Numbered from the stretch's first letter, positions 15,959-24,041 are shown. The stretch: DNA of 64,000 nucleotides from JAGOEY01 sp017997515 (GCA_026314275.1 CP111109.1:3720001-3784000); one strand, 5' to 3'. Notes: a model not told the origin generated them from the sequence alone. Made by a program: numbers and translations.

Positions 15959-17851
15959 TTACACCACCAGCTGTTTGATCTGCTCCAGCGCCGCCGGGTC
16001 TTCCATGGTGGTCAGGTCACCGGGGTCGCGCCCTTCACACACGGCCTGCATGGCGCGGCGCAGCATCTTGCCGCTGCGGGTTTTGGGCAAGGTGCTCACA
16101 AACCGCACCCGGGCCGGGCGCGCCACGGCACCGAGCTGTTTGTCCACCAGTGCCATGATGTCGCCCTCCAGCTTCATACGTGAGGCTTCATCGGGTGTCT
16201 GGCTGGGGTCTTTCAGCACGGCAAAAGCCATCGCCACCTGGCCTTTGAGGGCATCGGCCACACCGACCACCGCCACCTCGGCCACACTCGGATGGCTGGT
16301 GATACTTTCCTCGATCTCGCGGGTACCCAGCCGGTGGCCGGCCACGTTGATCACATCGTCGGTGCGGCCCAGGATGAAGAAGTAGCCATCCTCGTCACGC
16401 ACTCCCCAGTCAAACGTGTTGTAGACCAGCTTGCCCGGAATACTCTTCCAGTAGGTGTTCACAAACCGCGCATCGTCGCGCCACACGGTCTGCATACAAC
16501 CCGGTGGCAGCGGGCCTTCGATGACCACCACCCCTTTCTGGTTGGCGCCCGCCAAGGCCTCCCCGGTGCTCTCGTCGATTAGTTTCACGTCGTAGCCGTA
16601 GGTGGGCAGGCCCGGGCTGCCAAACTTGCTGGCCTGCTTTTGTACCCCGTTGGCAATACTCAGGATCGGCCAGCCGCTTTCGGTCTGCCAGTAGTTGTCG
16701 ATGATCGGCACGTTCAGTGCGCTGCTGACCCACTGCGCGGTGGTTTCGTCCAGCGGCTCCCCGGCCAGGAACAGGGACTGCAGGCTCGACAGGTCGTATT
16801 GGGCAATCAACGCCGGGTCTTGTTTGCGCAGCACCCGGATGGCGGTGGGGGCCGAGAACATGTGACTGACCTTGTATTTCTCCACCAGGCTCCACCACAC
16901 GCCCGCATCGGGCCGGGTCGGCAGGCCTTCGTACAGGATGGTTGACATACCCGCAATCAGCGGGCCATAGACGATGTAGCTGTGTCCCACCACCCAGCCG
17001 ATGTCGCTGGTGCAAAAGAAGCTCTGGCCTGGTTGGGCGTCAAAAATCAGCGGCAGGCTGGCGGCCAGCGCCACGGTGTAGCCCCCGGTGTCGCGCTGCA
17101 CACCCTTGGGTTTGCCGGTGGTGCCGCTGGTGTAGAGCGTGTAACTCGGGTGGCTGGACTCGACCCAGGCACACGGCACCTGCGCATCCAGATGCTGTTG
17201 CCGCAGATCCGCCCACAGATGGTCGCGCCCCGCCACCAGGGTGATGGGCGACAAACCCCGGTCGGCCAGCAGCACGGCATCCGGCTTGTGTTGTGCCAGC
17301 CGGATGGCTTCGTCGAGCAGAGGTTTGTAGGGCACCACTTTGCCGCCGCGCGAGCCCGCGTCAGCACTGACGATGACCTTGGGCTGGGCATCGTCGATGC
17401 GCGACGCGAGTGAACCCGATGCAAACCCGCCAAACACCACCGAGTGGATGGCCCCGATACGTGTGGCGGCCAGCATCGCAAACACGGCCTCGGCAATCAT
17501 CGGCATGTAGATCAGCACCCGGTCGCCCTGCTGCACACCCAGCGCCAACAAAGCGGCGGCCATCCGCTGCACTTCGGTGTGCAGGTCTTGGAAGGTGTAG
17601 GTTTTTTCGGTGCCGGTTTCGGTGGAGATGGCAATCAGCGCCGCCTGGTCACCCCGTGTGGCGAGGTGGCGGTCCACCGCGTTGTGGCACAGGTTGGTGG
17701 TGCCGCCGACAAACCAGCGTGCAAACGGCGGGTTGCTGTAGTCGCACACCTGCTGGGGCGGCGTTTTCCAGTCGATACGCTGGGCCTGTTCGGCCCAGAA
17801 GCCGTCACGGTCTTCGAGGGAGCAGCGTTGAAACTCTGCGTAAGTCGTCAT
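15959..17851 (-). CDS. prpE: Propionyl-CoA synthetase
   Basis: Acyl-adenylate-forming enzyme of 630 aa converting propionate, ATP and CoA to propionyl-CoA, normally feeding the methylcitrate cycle. The start at 17851 (MTTYAEFQRC) is preceded by GGAGA; a 10-residue upstream extension is unlikely. The adenylation motif TSGTTGKPKGVQRDTGGY (split: TSGTTGKPKG, then VQRDTGGY) distinguishes PrpE from acetyl-CoA synthetase, as does FARWFVGGTTNLCHNAVDRH near the N-terminus. Gly-Lys in TRSGKMLRRAM (about 605) is the site of reversible lysine acylation in the family. No prpBCD genes are in the window. Confidence 0.93.
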   Translation of the reverse strand: MTTYAEFQRCSLEDRDGFWAEQAQRIDWKTPPQQVCDYSNPPFARWFVGGTTNLCHNAVDRHLATRGDQAALIAISTETGTEKTYTFQDLHTEVQRMAAALLALGVQQGDRVLIYMPMIAEAVFAMLAATRIGAIHSVVFGGFASGSLASRIDDAQPKVIVSADAGSRGGKVVPYKPLLDEAIRLAQHKPDAVLLADRGLSPITLVAGRDHLWADLRQQHLDAQVPCAWVESSHPSYTLYTSGTTGKPKGVQRDTGGYTVALAASLPLIFDAQPGQSFFCTSDIGWVVGHSYIVYGPLIAGMSTILYEGLPTRPDAGVWWSLVEKYKVSHMFSAPTAIRVLRKQDPALIAQYDLSSLQSLFLAGEPLDETTAQWVSSALNVPIIDNYWQTESGWPILSIANGVQKQASKFGSPGLPTYGYDVKLIDESTGEALAGANQKGVVVIEGPLPPGCMQTVWRDDARFVNTYWKSIPGKLVYNTFDWGVRDEDGYFFILGRTDDVINVAGHRLGTREIEESITSHPSVAEVAVVGVADALKGQVAMAFAVLKDPSQTPDEASRMKLEGDIMALVDKQLGAVARPARVRFVSTLPKTRSGKMLRRAMQAVCEGRDPGDLTTMEDPAALEQIKQLVV

Positions 17852-17870
17852 GAATGTCTCCGAAGTGGGC

Positions 17871-17887
17871 TGAACCGTCACGGTTCA
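17871..17887. promoter_or_regulatory. Perfect 7-bp dyad in the prpE leader
   Basis: TGAACCG (17871-17877) and CGGTTCA (17881-17887) flank a three-base spacer, 20 bases upstream of the prpE start. A second weaker TGAAT...ATTCA dyad follows at 17899-17916. It is a candidate operator or leader hairpin in the prpE/umuD divergent region. Confidence 0.45.
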
Positions 17888-17960
17888 ATCACCGCAACTG
17901 AATTCATAATTATTCATGACAGGCTTGCGGAGGGCTGACGAATGCAACCCTCCTTCAAAA

Positions 17961-17980
17961 TACTGTTGTTATGTACAGTT
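17961..17980 (+). promoter_or_regulatory. LexA box (SOS operator) of umuDC
   Basis: TACTGT-TGTTATGT-ACAGTT matches the CTGT-N8-ACAG consensus exactly in both half-sites, 17 bases before the umuD start. The umuD leader context makes this a confident SOS site. In the present arrangement it drives only umuD and the first codons of the broken umuC. Confidence 0.88.
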
Positions 17981-17997
17981 CTGTGGCAAAGTACAGC

Positions 17998-18386
17998 ATG
18001 CCCCTGCTGCTCCCCTTGGCCGCGCACCGCGTTCCTGCCGGTTTCCCCTCCCCGCCACCGACTACCTCGAAGACGGCCTGGACCTGAACGCCTACCTGGT
18101 GCAGCACCCGGCTGCCACCTTTCTGTTCAGTGTGCAGGGCCACTCCATGCAGGGCGCGGGCATTCTGGACGGTGACAAGGTGGTGGTGGACCGTGCGGTG
18201 GACGCGCGGCATGGGCACATCGTGGTTGCGACGGTAGATGGTGAATTCACCCTGAAGCGGCTGTACCAGCGCCACAACCGCGTGGAATTACATCCCGAGA
18301 ACCCTGCGTTCCCGCCGATCCAGTTCACCGGCAGCACACAGCTGCAGATATGGGGTGTGGTGGTGGGTGTAGTGCGCCGGTATTGA
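17998..18386 (+). pseudogene. umuD: UmuD (SOS mutagenesis S24 peptidase), frameshifted early
   Basis: Accessory subunit of DNA polymerase V, self-cleaved upon RecA binding. The ATG at 17998 gives MPLLLPLAAHRVPAGFPSP, whose Ala-Gly is the cleavage site. The frame then breaks at the C-rich stretch 18045-18053, and homology continues as ATDYLEDGLDLNAYLVQHPA in the frame that ends at 18386. One base is missing. Corrected length is 129 aa, with Ser50 (QGHSM) and Lys87 (GEFTLKRL), the same 37-residue spacing as Ser60/Lys97 of E. coli UmuD. It could be decay of a dead operon or a homopolymer error. The stop is one base before the umuC ATG. Confidence 0.85.
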
Positions 18387-18387
18387 C

Positions 18388-18464
18388 ATGGCATCCGCCA
18401 TGCCGCTGCGCGACTCCCCACCCCAGTTCGCCCTGGTGGACGTGAACAATTTTTATGTGTCCTG
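18388..18464 (+). pseudogene. umuC: umuC 5' fragment, interrupted by the island
   Basis: Start of the Y-family polymerase UmuC (MASAMPLRDSPPQFALVDVN, then NFYVSC), with the catalytic-site Asp of FALVDVNNFYV. Homology stops after the first two bases of the Cys26 codon; island sequence follows and the fused frame ends at 18519. Joining base 18464 to 37023 restores TCC-TGC-GAA and a continuous 447-aa UmuC. An internal ATG at 18400 is a plausible alternative start. Confidence 0.93.
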
Positions 18465-18470
18465 TTCTGA
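18451..18470 (+). repeat. Left attachment junction
   Basis: TTTTATGTGTCCTG (18451-18464) followed by the island end TTCTGA. Compare the inner site TTTTATGTCAGCTG (23935-23948) and the right junction GTCCTG (37017-37022). All share CTG at the same codon position of umuC, the probable crossover core. Confidence 0.75.
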
Positions 18471-18529
18471 CTTGATCAATTTGTTAGTAGCATCCCGTGA
18501 TGTCTTTCTGCCTTGTTGACTTCGGATTT

Positions 18530-18548
18530 CTCGTCTCTTTGAGACGAG
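18530..18548. promoter_or_regulatory. 8-bp stem-loop upstream of the recombinase operon
   Basis: CTCGTCTC (18530-18537) TTT GAGACGAG (18541-18548) is a perfect hairpin 27 bases before the first island gene and followed by G-rich sequence rather than a T-run. It may be an operator, a recombinase-binding site or a leader structure. GTTAG motifs occur near both island ends (18483, 36950, 37000). Confidence 0.5.
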
Positions 18549-18575
18549 TAGCGGGCGGGGGTCTGGGGGAGGACA

Positions 18576-18872
18576 ATGCCTGCTGATAAGTCTGATTTGA
18601 CCCGCTGGCAGTCGCTCGATGCCGCTGTTGTACTGATCGCGCTGGCTGATTATGCGAAGGAAGATGTGTCGTACGTGCCAAGGCTCAACACGCGCTCATC
18701 CCGGTGGCATGTCATTGCCGGAGGGCATGACCACGAAATTCTGTGCACCGGTCCCAAGTTTTGGGACTCCCGAGCAAACTGCGGTGGCGGCGGTGCGCTG
18801 GATTTGGCAATGCACTTGTTTGGCTTCAATTTCAAGCAGGCAGCTCGCGTACTTGCTGAACGCAAACTATGA
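18576..18872 (+). CDS. Small protein resembling a DUF3991/CHC2-like primase zinc domain
   Basis: A 98-aa protein whose core RWHVIAGGHDHEILCTGPKF (about 43-62) and GGGGALDLAMHLFGFNFKQA (about 71-90) resemble the N-terminal module of DUF3991/TOPRIM-type primase proteins (W..I.GG...I...KF.D..A..GGGGAIDLVMHL..). Only two cysteines are present (about 57 and 70), so zinc binding may be lost. There is no primase catalytic domain. It overlaps the first recombinase gene by four bases (ATGA), so it belongs to the recombination operon; a role in recognising the element's DNA or replicating form is possible but unproven. GGAGGA precedes the start by seven bases. Confidence 0.7.
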   Translation: MPADKSDLTRWQSLDAAVVLIALADYAKEDVSYVPRLNTRSSRWHVIAGGHDHEILCTGPKFWDSRANCGGGGALDLAMHLFGFNFKQAARVLAERKL

Positions 18873-20019
18873 AGTTGCTGTTCTCAACCCGCGATCTGGA
18901 AATCGGGGGCCATCCGGTTGAAAACTTTCCACTGCTGATCGATGACGACTGCATGCCCTTGCAACCAGCCCAGGACTTCCTTTTGTACACATTGCTGGAG
19001 AGCGGCTCTGCGCGCAGCAAGTTGACGTGGGAAGCTGTGGGGCGCCGCCTGTACGACTACTTTGCCTTCCTGAGTGCCAATGGGCTGTCGTGGGATCAAA
19101 CCGATGCCCCACCCAATGCATTGCCGCTGAGCCGGTACCGCGACTGGTCTGCAGCCGAACTGGGACTGTCGCCCAGCACCATCAACAAGCGACTTGCTCT
19201 GGTGGTTCGCTTCTATGAGTGGGCCCACCGCAGGGGATGCATCAATAGATTGCCTTTCTCATATCGGCAGACCCACTTACGGGGCAAGCGCGGAATGCTC
19301 GCGCATGTGGCAGCAGGCGAGACAACCGTTGAGCGCGCATCGGTATTGCTTCGTGAATACCGTCCACCCATCAAATTTCTCACCAAACACCAGGTTCAGG
19401 TGTGTCGCCAACACCTGCACAACCCAAGCCATCGGCTTTTGTTTGAGTTGATGCTCCGATCTGGCCTGCGGTCGTGCGAAGCCCGCACATTTCCAGCGAA
19501 ATACGCTTTTGACCCAAGGAGTCGAAAGGATCTTATTGCTGGGCAGGTGATACGGGTGGATTTGAGCCCACAGGACATGGCGATCAAGTTTGAACGGCCC
19601 CGTTCAGTCGACGTTCCGTGGCGGTTGATGGAAGAACTGAATGCATACAAGAGCCTGGAGCGTGAGCTCAGAAAAAGCCATTCAGGGGGGATCCAGATGC
19701 CTTGATCTTGACGGCTTACGGCATGGGATTGGCTCGAACCAGCGTCGTGGGCCTGTTTGGCGAATTGTCCAAACGGGTGGGGTTCCCTGTCACTGCTCAC
19801 ATGCTGCGCCACACCTATGCCACGTACACGCTGGCCGCGCTTCGGCGACATCCATCGTTCATGGGCGAACCGTTGCTGTACGTGCGTGACCGGCTGGGTC
19901 ACTCGAACGTCCAGACCACCGCCGAATATCTGCACCTCATCAATCAGTTGGAAGCACAGCTCGTACTGGCGCACGAAGACTTTGTCGATGGCATTTTTGG
20001 CGAAGGGACTCCCGAGTGA
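18869..20019 (+). CDS. ginA: Tyrosine recombinase GinA-like, with a frameshift in a G-run
   Basis: First of three recombinases. Frame 1 (MKLLFSTRDLEIGG...) covers the core-binding domain and the catalytic Arg I region (MLRSGLRSCEA), ending at 19705. The rest, with HMLRHTYATYTL (His-x-x-Arg) and GHSNVQTTAEYLH (nucleophile Tyr), is in the -1 frame to 20019. The switch is at a run of six G (19685-19690), where TCA-GGG-GGG must slip back one base. Total 383 aa, typical for this position. It may be -1 ribosomal or transcriptional slippage, a mutation or an error; the catalytic His, Arg and Tyr are made only after the shift. It overlaps neighbours at both ends. Confidence 0.8.
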
Positions 20020-21683
20020 GAAAACCCAAGTCCTACAAGGTGTCGCCGCCCATGGCTTACCACTCCTCACCAGCCTTCAGGCAATCGGGTCCCTTGGCCA
20101 CAGGCGGTCCAGTCCTCGAGTTGGAAGTCGATGCCACATCCCGCAGACGCGTGGATTACCAATCCCACATGGGCAAAGGCATTGATGCCTGGGTGTGGGC
20201 TGGTCTGGAAGCCTTGCGCTCGGTTGCTGGTTCTGGTTCGGTTACCCAGAAAACTCTCCTCAACTACGCAGGTGCCGGTTGGCCCAGATGGCTGGAATTT
20301 TTGAATGCATCACAAGGACCGACCGATCCCAAGGATTTGCGATCGGAACACATCAGCGGTTTCATGGCGTGGCTTGCACGCAGACATCCATTCGGCACAA
20401 GCGCCCGAACGACATACGCCCAAGTCAAGTCCATGCTGATTACCGTGTCCAACCTGGGACTGGGTCCAACCGATGTCCAAAGGATGTTCCCAATCAAGGC
20501 GTTCAACAAAAGCACCGACACCCGGCAAAGCCCCAAAGCATTGTCGAGTGCCGAGGTTTTGCGTTTGGCACAGGCGTTGAAGCAGGACTTGGTTGCCATT
20601 CACCGGGGGACATTCACTGGCCCCGACTCAGAGGCCTTGGTAGTGTCGTTCCTCGTGGTTGCCCTGCGCACAGGGATCAACACCACCCCGCTGCTTGAGG
20701 CCACACGCGATTGCCTGTCGCCGAATCCTTTGATGCCCAACATGATGGTGATGCGGACATTCAAGCGCCGTGGCAAAGGCCATCAATCAAACCCAATGCG
20801 CCAACCTGATGACCACCATGGCACGGCTGTTGTGCCCATGGATGGCGTTGCCGTGTTGCGTGGTGTTCTGGCCCGGACAGAGCAACTGAGCACAGAAGCG
20901 CCACCGAAAATTCGCAATCGCATTTGGCTGTACCGATCACGTTCAAGGCACACCCCAGGCGCGTTGTTTGCCTTGTCACAGAGTGCATTGAATGTTCGCA
21001 TTCAATGGTTTGCCAGAAGGCACGGTTTGATGGGTGACGACGGGAAGCACCTGACGCCAACCCCCAATCGCCTGCGCAAGACCATGGAGGCGAAGCTTTG
21101 GGCGCTCAGCGGTGGCGATCTGATGGCAGTGGCTGCCGCCATCGGCCACACGCCTGACGTGGCAGATCAACACTACTTGAGCCTGACCGAGGACATCAAG
21201 GCAGACGCAGCACGTTTTGTGGGGCTTGCTTTGCCTGAAATTTTGCGTGGCAACAAAACGGTGCAGGTGTCCATGCCAGTGTCGATCAGGACGACAGTTC
21301 AGAACACCCCTGTCGGGAAGTGCGCGAATTCCCTGACCGGAAAACACGCGCCCCACAACGGTAAAGACCATTGCGACCGATTTACCGAATGCCTGACCTG
21401 CCCGACCTATGTGGTGGTCGGGAGCGTCAAGGACCTGCATCGGTTGTTCAGTTTCCAGCTGTTCCTGGCATCCGAAATTGAATACATGTCCGCACCTGAA
21501 CTGGCTTCTTGGCGAGACCACAAACGTGAACTGATCGGTCTGATTGATCGGTTCACCACCGCGAGGTTTGCCCGCTCTGTCGTGGAGGAGGCCAAGGCAC
21601 TGGCGATCAAAACGCCACACCCCTTCTGGGCAGCACGAATGAGGACGGGATCGCGTGTGACTGGAGGGTTCCATGCTGGCTGA
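20016..21683 (+). CDS. ginB: Large tyrosine recombinase GinB-like
   Basis: A 555-aa phage-integrase-fold protein. A SAM-like core-binding region (about 70-160) precedes the catalytic domain: VALRTGINTTPLLEAT (about 215-230) holds Arg I, TPNRLRKTMEAKL (about 350-362) occupies the box II position with an unusual N-x-x-R instead of H-x-x-R, and IGHTPDVADQHYL (about 377-389) gives His/Trp and the nucleophile Tyr. A C-terminal Cys/His cluster (CANS, HCDRFTECLTCPTY, about 440-465) is probably a zinc module. It starts inside the ginA stop (ATGA-type overlap) and its end overlaps ginC by 11 bases. Confidence 0.85.
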   Translation: MRKPKSYKVSPPMAYHSSPAFRQSGPLATGGPVLELEVDATSRRRVDYQSHMGKGIDAWVWAGLEALRSVAGSGSVTQKTLLNYAGAGWPRWLEFLNASQGPTDPKDLRSEHISGFMAWLARRHPFGTSARTTYAQVKSMLITVSNLGLGPTDVQRMFPIKAFNKSTDTRQSPKALSSAEVLRLAQALKQDLVAIHRGTFTGPDSEALVVSFLVVALRTGINTTPLLEATRDCLSPNPLMPNMMVMRTFKRRGKGHQSNPMRQPDDHHGTAVVPMDGVAVLRGVLARTEQLSTEAPPKIRNRIWLYRSRSRHTPGALFALSQSALNVRIQWFARRHGLMGDDGKHLTPTPNRLRKTMEAKLWALSGGDLMAVAAAIGHTPDVADQHYLSLTEDIKADAARFVGLALPEILRGNKTVQVSMPVSIRTTVQNTPVGKCANSLTGKHAPHNGKDHCDRFTECLTCPTYVVVGSVKDLHRLFSFQLFLASEIEYMSAPELASWRDHKRELIGLIDRFTTARFARSVVEEAKALAIKTPHPFWAARMRTGSRVTGGFHAG

Positions 21684-23487
21684 CTTTGCCCTCTTGCCAG
21701 CTGCGCAGCCCATCAGTCTGCCGGATCTGACCCCTGTAGTGGTCAGCGAAGTGATCGACGACCATGAGCACACACATGTGCTCAGCCGCTTTGGTGATAG
21801 CAGTTGGGACCTGACGCCCTACTTTGAGCAGTCCAACGTTCCAGAGTCCATGAAGACCATCGTCTGGCCGCAGGGCTTGCCCTCATCACTGCTCCTTGAT
21901 ACGAAGACCGCACTGTACGTTTGGTTCAAAGAGGGGCGACCGGGATACCAGACGGCCATTGCCAGAACCATCTTTGTCGCGGCAGTGAACGCTGGTCCGA
22001 TTCTCCGCTGGTTGGTGCAGCAGGGTGTTACAGCCTTCGCTGATATCAAGCCTCTGCATCTGTCTGTGTATCGCCAGCTGTGCAAGGAAGATGACCTTCG
22101 GCCACGCGGCATCAAGTCGAGGCTTGAAATCGTGAACCTGGCGTGGGTGTTTCGGGATCACCTGCACAGTCCGCCAGGGCAATATCCGTGGGGCGAGATG
22201 CCTTTCGCTGCCTACTGTGGCCTGATGGGGCATGAGCTGCGGTCGTCGGCCAGGCAGGGGGTGGGCAAAACACCCGTCATCCCGCGAGACGTCCAGAGTG
22301 AGCTATTTCTCCACTGTGAGCGCCTATTCGAACAGGCAGAAAACCTGTTCCGTAAGCGAGATGCTGGTAGTCTGGGACCATCCACAGAGCCCATGCGCGA
22401 TTTGCGCGATGCCTGCCTCTACTTACTCTCAATCACATCAGGCATGCGCAATGAGGAGGTCATTGGTGTCGAGGTGGGTGCCGGTCGGCGCGAACTGCGT
22501 GGCGGGGTGGAATATTGTTGGGTGAGCTCGGTTGAACACAAAACCGGCAAAGGTCGGGTTGACTACATGGTTCCACCCATGACGCTCAAAGTCATCGAAG
22601 TCTTGGAGCGCTACTCCGCACCATTGCGCGCAACCCTTCGCAGGGAAATTCAAGCACTTGAGGCCTCATTGGCTGGCATAAAGAATCCTGCAGACGGCAT
22701 GGGTCTTGTGAAGCGGTTGAAACAGGCCAGGGCAGATTGCCAGCGGCTCTTCTTGGGAGTGATCTACGGCAAGTACAACCAAATCACCGCGTTGAGCGGC
22801 GTGGCCACGCGAGTGGCCATGCTGCGGTTGGCCCGCAACGCGGGACAGGATTGGAAGCTCAGTCCCCACCAATGCCGTCGCACCTACGCCAGAATGTTTG
22901 TGGAGTCGCGGATGGGGCGCCAGGCACTGGTGTTTCTCAAATGGCAATTCAAGCATTCCTCCATCAGCATGTCTCAGCTCTATGCAGCGAACCCAGACCA
23001 GGACCCCGCTTTGTTCGAGGACATGCTCGCCGAATATTTCGACATCAAGAGAGATTTGCTGGAAAGCTGGAGCAGTCCTGACCAGCGTCTGAGTGGTGGC
23101 GCTGGCCGGAAAATCCTTGAAATGAGGGCGAGCGCAATCCCTGACCGTGAACGCCTGGTGGTCAACACAGCCATGCAGATCAACATTCGAGCAACAGGGC
23201 ATGGTTGGTGTATCGCACAAGACGCAGGTTGTGGGGGTGCCGGTCTTTATGAAAACACCCGATGCGTGGACTGCAAGAACTCGGTCATCGACGCAGAACA
23301 CTTCGCCGTGTGGCAAGGCATCCATGACCAGCACCGTGAGATGCTGGCGTTGGACGACTTGGGGCCGGTCGTCAACGCCCGCATTCGCCGGGACCTGGCA
23401 CTGTCTGCCAGCGTAATCGCGGATTTCGGTGTCCATATCGACAGCGGCACCGCCGCCATTCAATCGACCGAAGGCAGCCCAAAATGA
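21673..23487 (+). CDS. ginC: Large tyrosine recombinase GinC-like
   Basis: A 604-aa integrase-like protein. The catalytic signature reads SITSGMRNEEVIGVEV (Arg I, about 250-265), LSPHQCRRTYARMF (His-x-x-Arg, about 395-410) and FKHSSISMSQLYAAN (box II His/Ser and Tyr, about 422-440). A Cys-rich tail, GWCIAQDAGCGG and NTRCVDCKN (about 512-535), parallels the one in GinB. The length and tail are characteristic of the third integrase in Tn554-like and GInt systems. It overlaps ginB by 11 bases and ginD by four, so all are translated as one block. Confidence 0.85.
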   Translation: MLADFALLPAAQPISLPDLTPVVVSEVIDDHEHTHVLSRFGDSSWDLTPYFEQSNVPESMKTIVWPQGLPSSLLLDTKTALYVWFKEGRPGYQTAIARTIFVAAVNAGPILRWLVQQGVTAFADIKPLHLSVYRQLCKEDDLRPRGIKSRLEIVNLAWVFRDHLHSPPGQYPWGEMPFAAYCGLMGHELRSSARQGVGKTPVIPRDVQSELFLHCERLFEQAENLFRKRDAGSLGPSTEPMRDLRDACLYLLSITSGMRNEEVIGVEVGAGRRELRGGVEYCWVSSVEHKTGKGRVDYMVPPMTLKVIEVLERYSAPLRATLRREIQALEASLAGIKNPADGMGLVKRLKQARADCQRLFLGVIYGKYNQITALSGVATRVAMLRLARNAGQDWKLSPHQCRRTYARMFVESRMGRQALVFLKWQFKHSSISMSQLYAANPDQDPALFEDMLAEYFDIKRDLLESWSSPDQRLSGGAGRKILEMRASAIPDRERLVVNTAMQINIRATGHGWCIAQDAGCGGAGLYENTRCVDCKNSVIDAEHFAVWQGIHDQHREMLALDDLGPVVNARIRRDLALSASVIADFGVHIDSGTAAIQSTEGSPK

Positions 23488-23903
23488 ATTCACACACACC
23501 GATCGGATCTGCAGCCAGCAGGAGCCGCCGAGAGACTGAAAAGCGGCTCACGACTGCCCTCGGTCAGCTCCAGGCGTTGGGGGTGAAGATCAGCATTTCG
23601 GCCGTCGCCAAAGCCGCTGAGGTGACCCCCGCGTTGATCCACAACACCTATCCTGATATCGCGGAACGCATCCGCAGCGTCATCGGGAAATCCACACGCT
23701 TGCAGCGTGACGAGAAGCATGAAGCCCTGACAGAGGAGAGGAAGCGAAACCGTGAACTGCGTGCAGAAGTCGAGCGCTTGCGACTGGACATGGCGAGGCT
23801 GGCATCCATCAACCTCACCCTTTTGACAAAGCTTGCGGTTGAAGAAGAGGCGTCAAAAGGCAAGGTGGTTGCCTTGATGCCAGCGACGCTGCACGCGAGG
23901 TGA
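23484..23903 (+). CDS. ginD: Small HTH/coiled-coil recombination protein GinD-like
   Basis: A 139-aa basic protein. Residues 15-65 form a TetR/KfrA-like helix-turn-helix (KISISAVAKAAEVTPALIHN, then TYPDIAERIRS) and 70-125 a charged coiled coil (EERKRNRELRAEVERLRLDM). This is the same layout as TnpC of Tn554 and the fourth gin gene, needed in those systems to bind DNA and assist recombination. It overlaps ginC by four bases. Its stop codon forms part of the Shine-Dalgarno (GAGGTGA) of the following umuC start. Confidence 0.82.
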   Translation: MNSHTPIGSAASRSRRETEKRLTTALGQLQALGVKISISAVAKAAEVTPALIHNTYPDIAERIRSVIGKSTRLQRDEKHEALTEERKRNRELRAEVERLRLDMARLASINLTLLTKLAVEEEASKGKVVALMPATLHAR

Positions 23904-23907
23904 CGGC

Positions 23908-23955
23908 ATGTTGGCCCTCATTGATGCGTCGAACTTTTATGTCAGCTGGCCTTGA
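23908..23955 (+). pseudogene. Second, element-borne umuC 5' end
   Basis: ATG at 23908 opens MLALIDASNFYVSWP and a stop at 23953. MLALIDASNFYVS is plainly a UmuC N-terminus, different in codons and residues from the host copy at 18388 (FALVDVNNFYVS). It has its own GAGGTGA ribosome site four bases upstream, inside the ginD end. Homology ends at the same codon as the host break. Joining 23948 to 37023 gives AGC-TGC-GAA and an in-frame 435-aa hybrid UmuC (41 plus 1267 bases, 436 codons with stop). It was probably a functional replacement start before the cargo entered. Confidence 0.88.
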
Positions 23956-23968
23956 CCTATGAGATGGG
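23935..23968 (+). repeat. Inner attachment-like site
   Basis: TTTTATGTCAGCTG (23935-23948) matches the left junction at 11 of 14 positions, and the following CTTGAC resembles the left end's TCTGAC. TGAGATGGG (23960-23968) recurs in direct orientation near the right end (36971-36979), suggesting that both flank the cargo as recombinase-binding sequences. Inferred to be a third att site. Confidence 0.65.
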
Positions 23969-24041
23969 AGACTGCACTCGGCCACAAGCGGTCGGCCCCG
24001 CCAGCACCAGAAACCCGTCGCTCACCGACCCCAGGCAATGC

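Noticed and set aside
18576..18872. Reading the 98-aa gene as an active DNA primase
   Set aside because: Only the small N-terminal module is present; no TOPRIM or catalytic residues follow.
18869..23903. Interpretation as a RIT (recombinase-in-trio) element or a Tn554-class transposon
   Set aside because: RIT elements are compact, without large cargo. Tn554 has tnpA, tnpB and tnpC but targets a different att site. Three large integrases plus a small HTH/coiled-coil protein, cargo and an AT-rich end fit GInt better, although the families are related.
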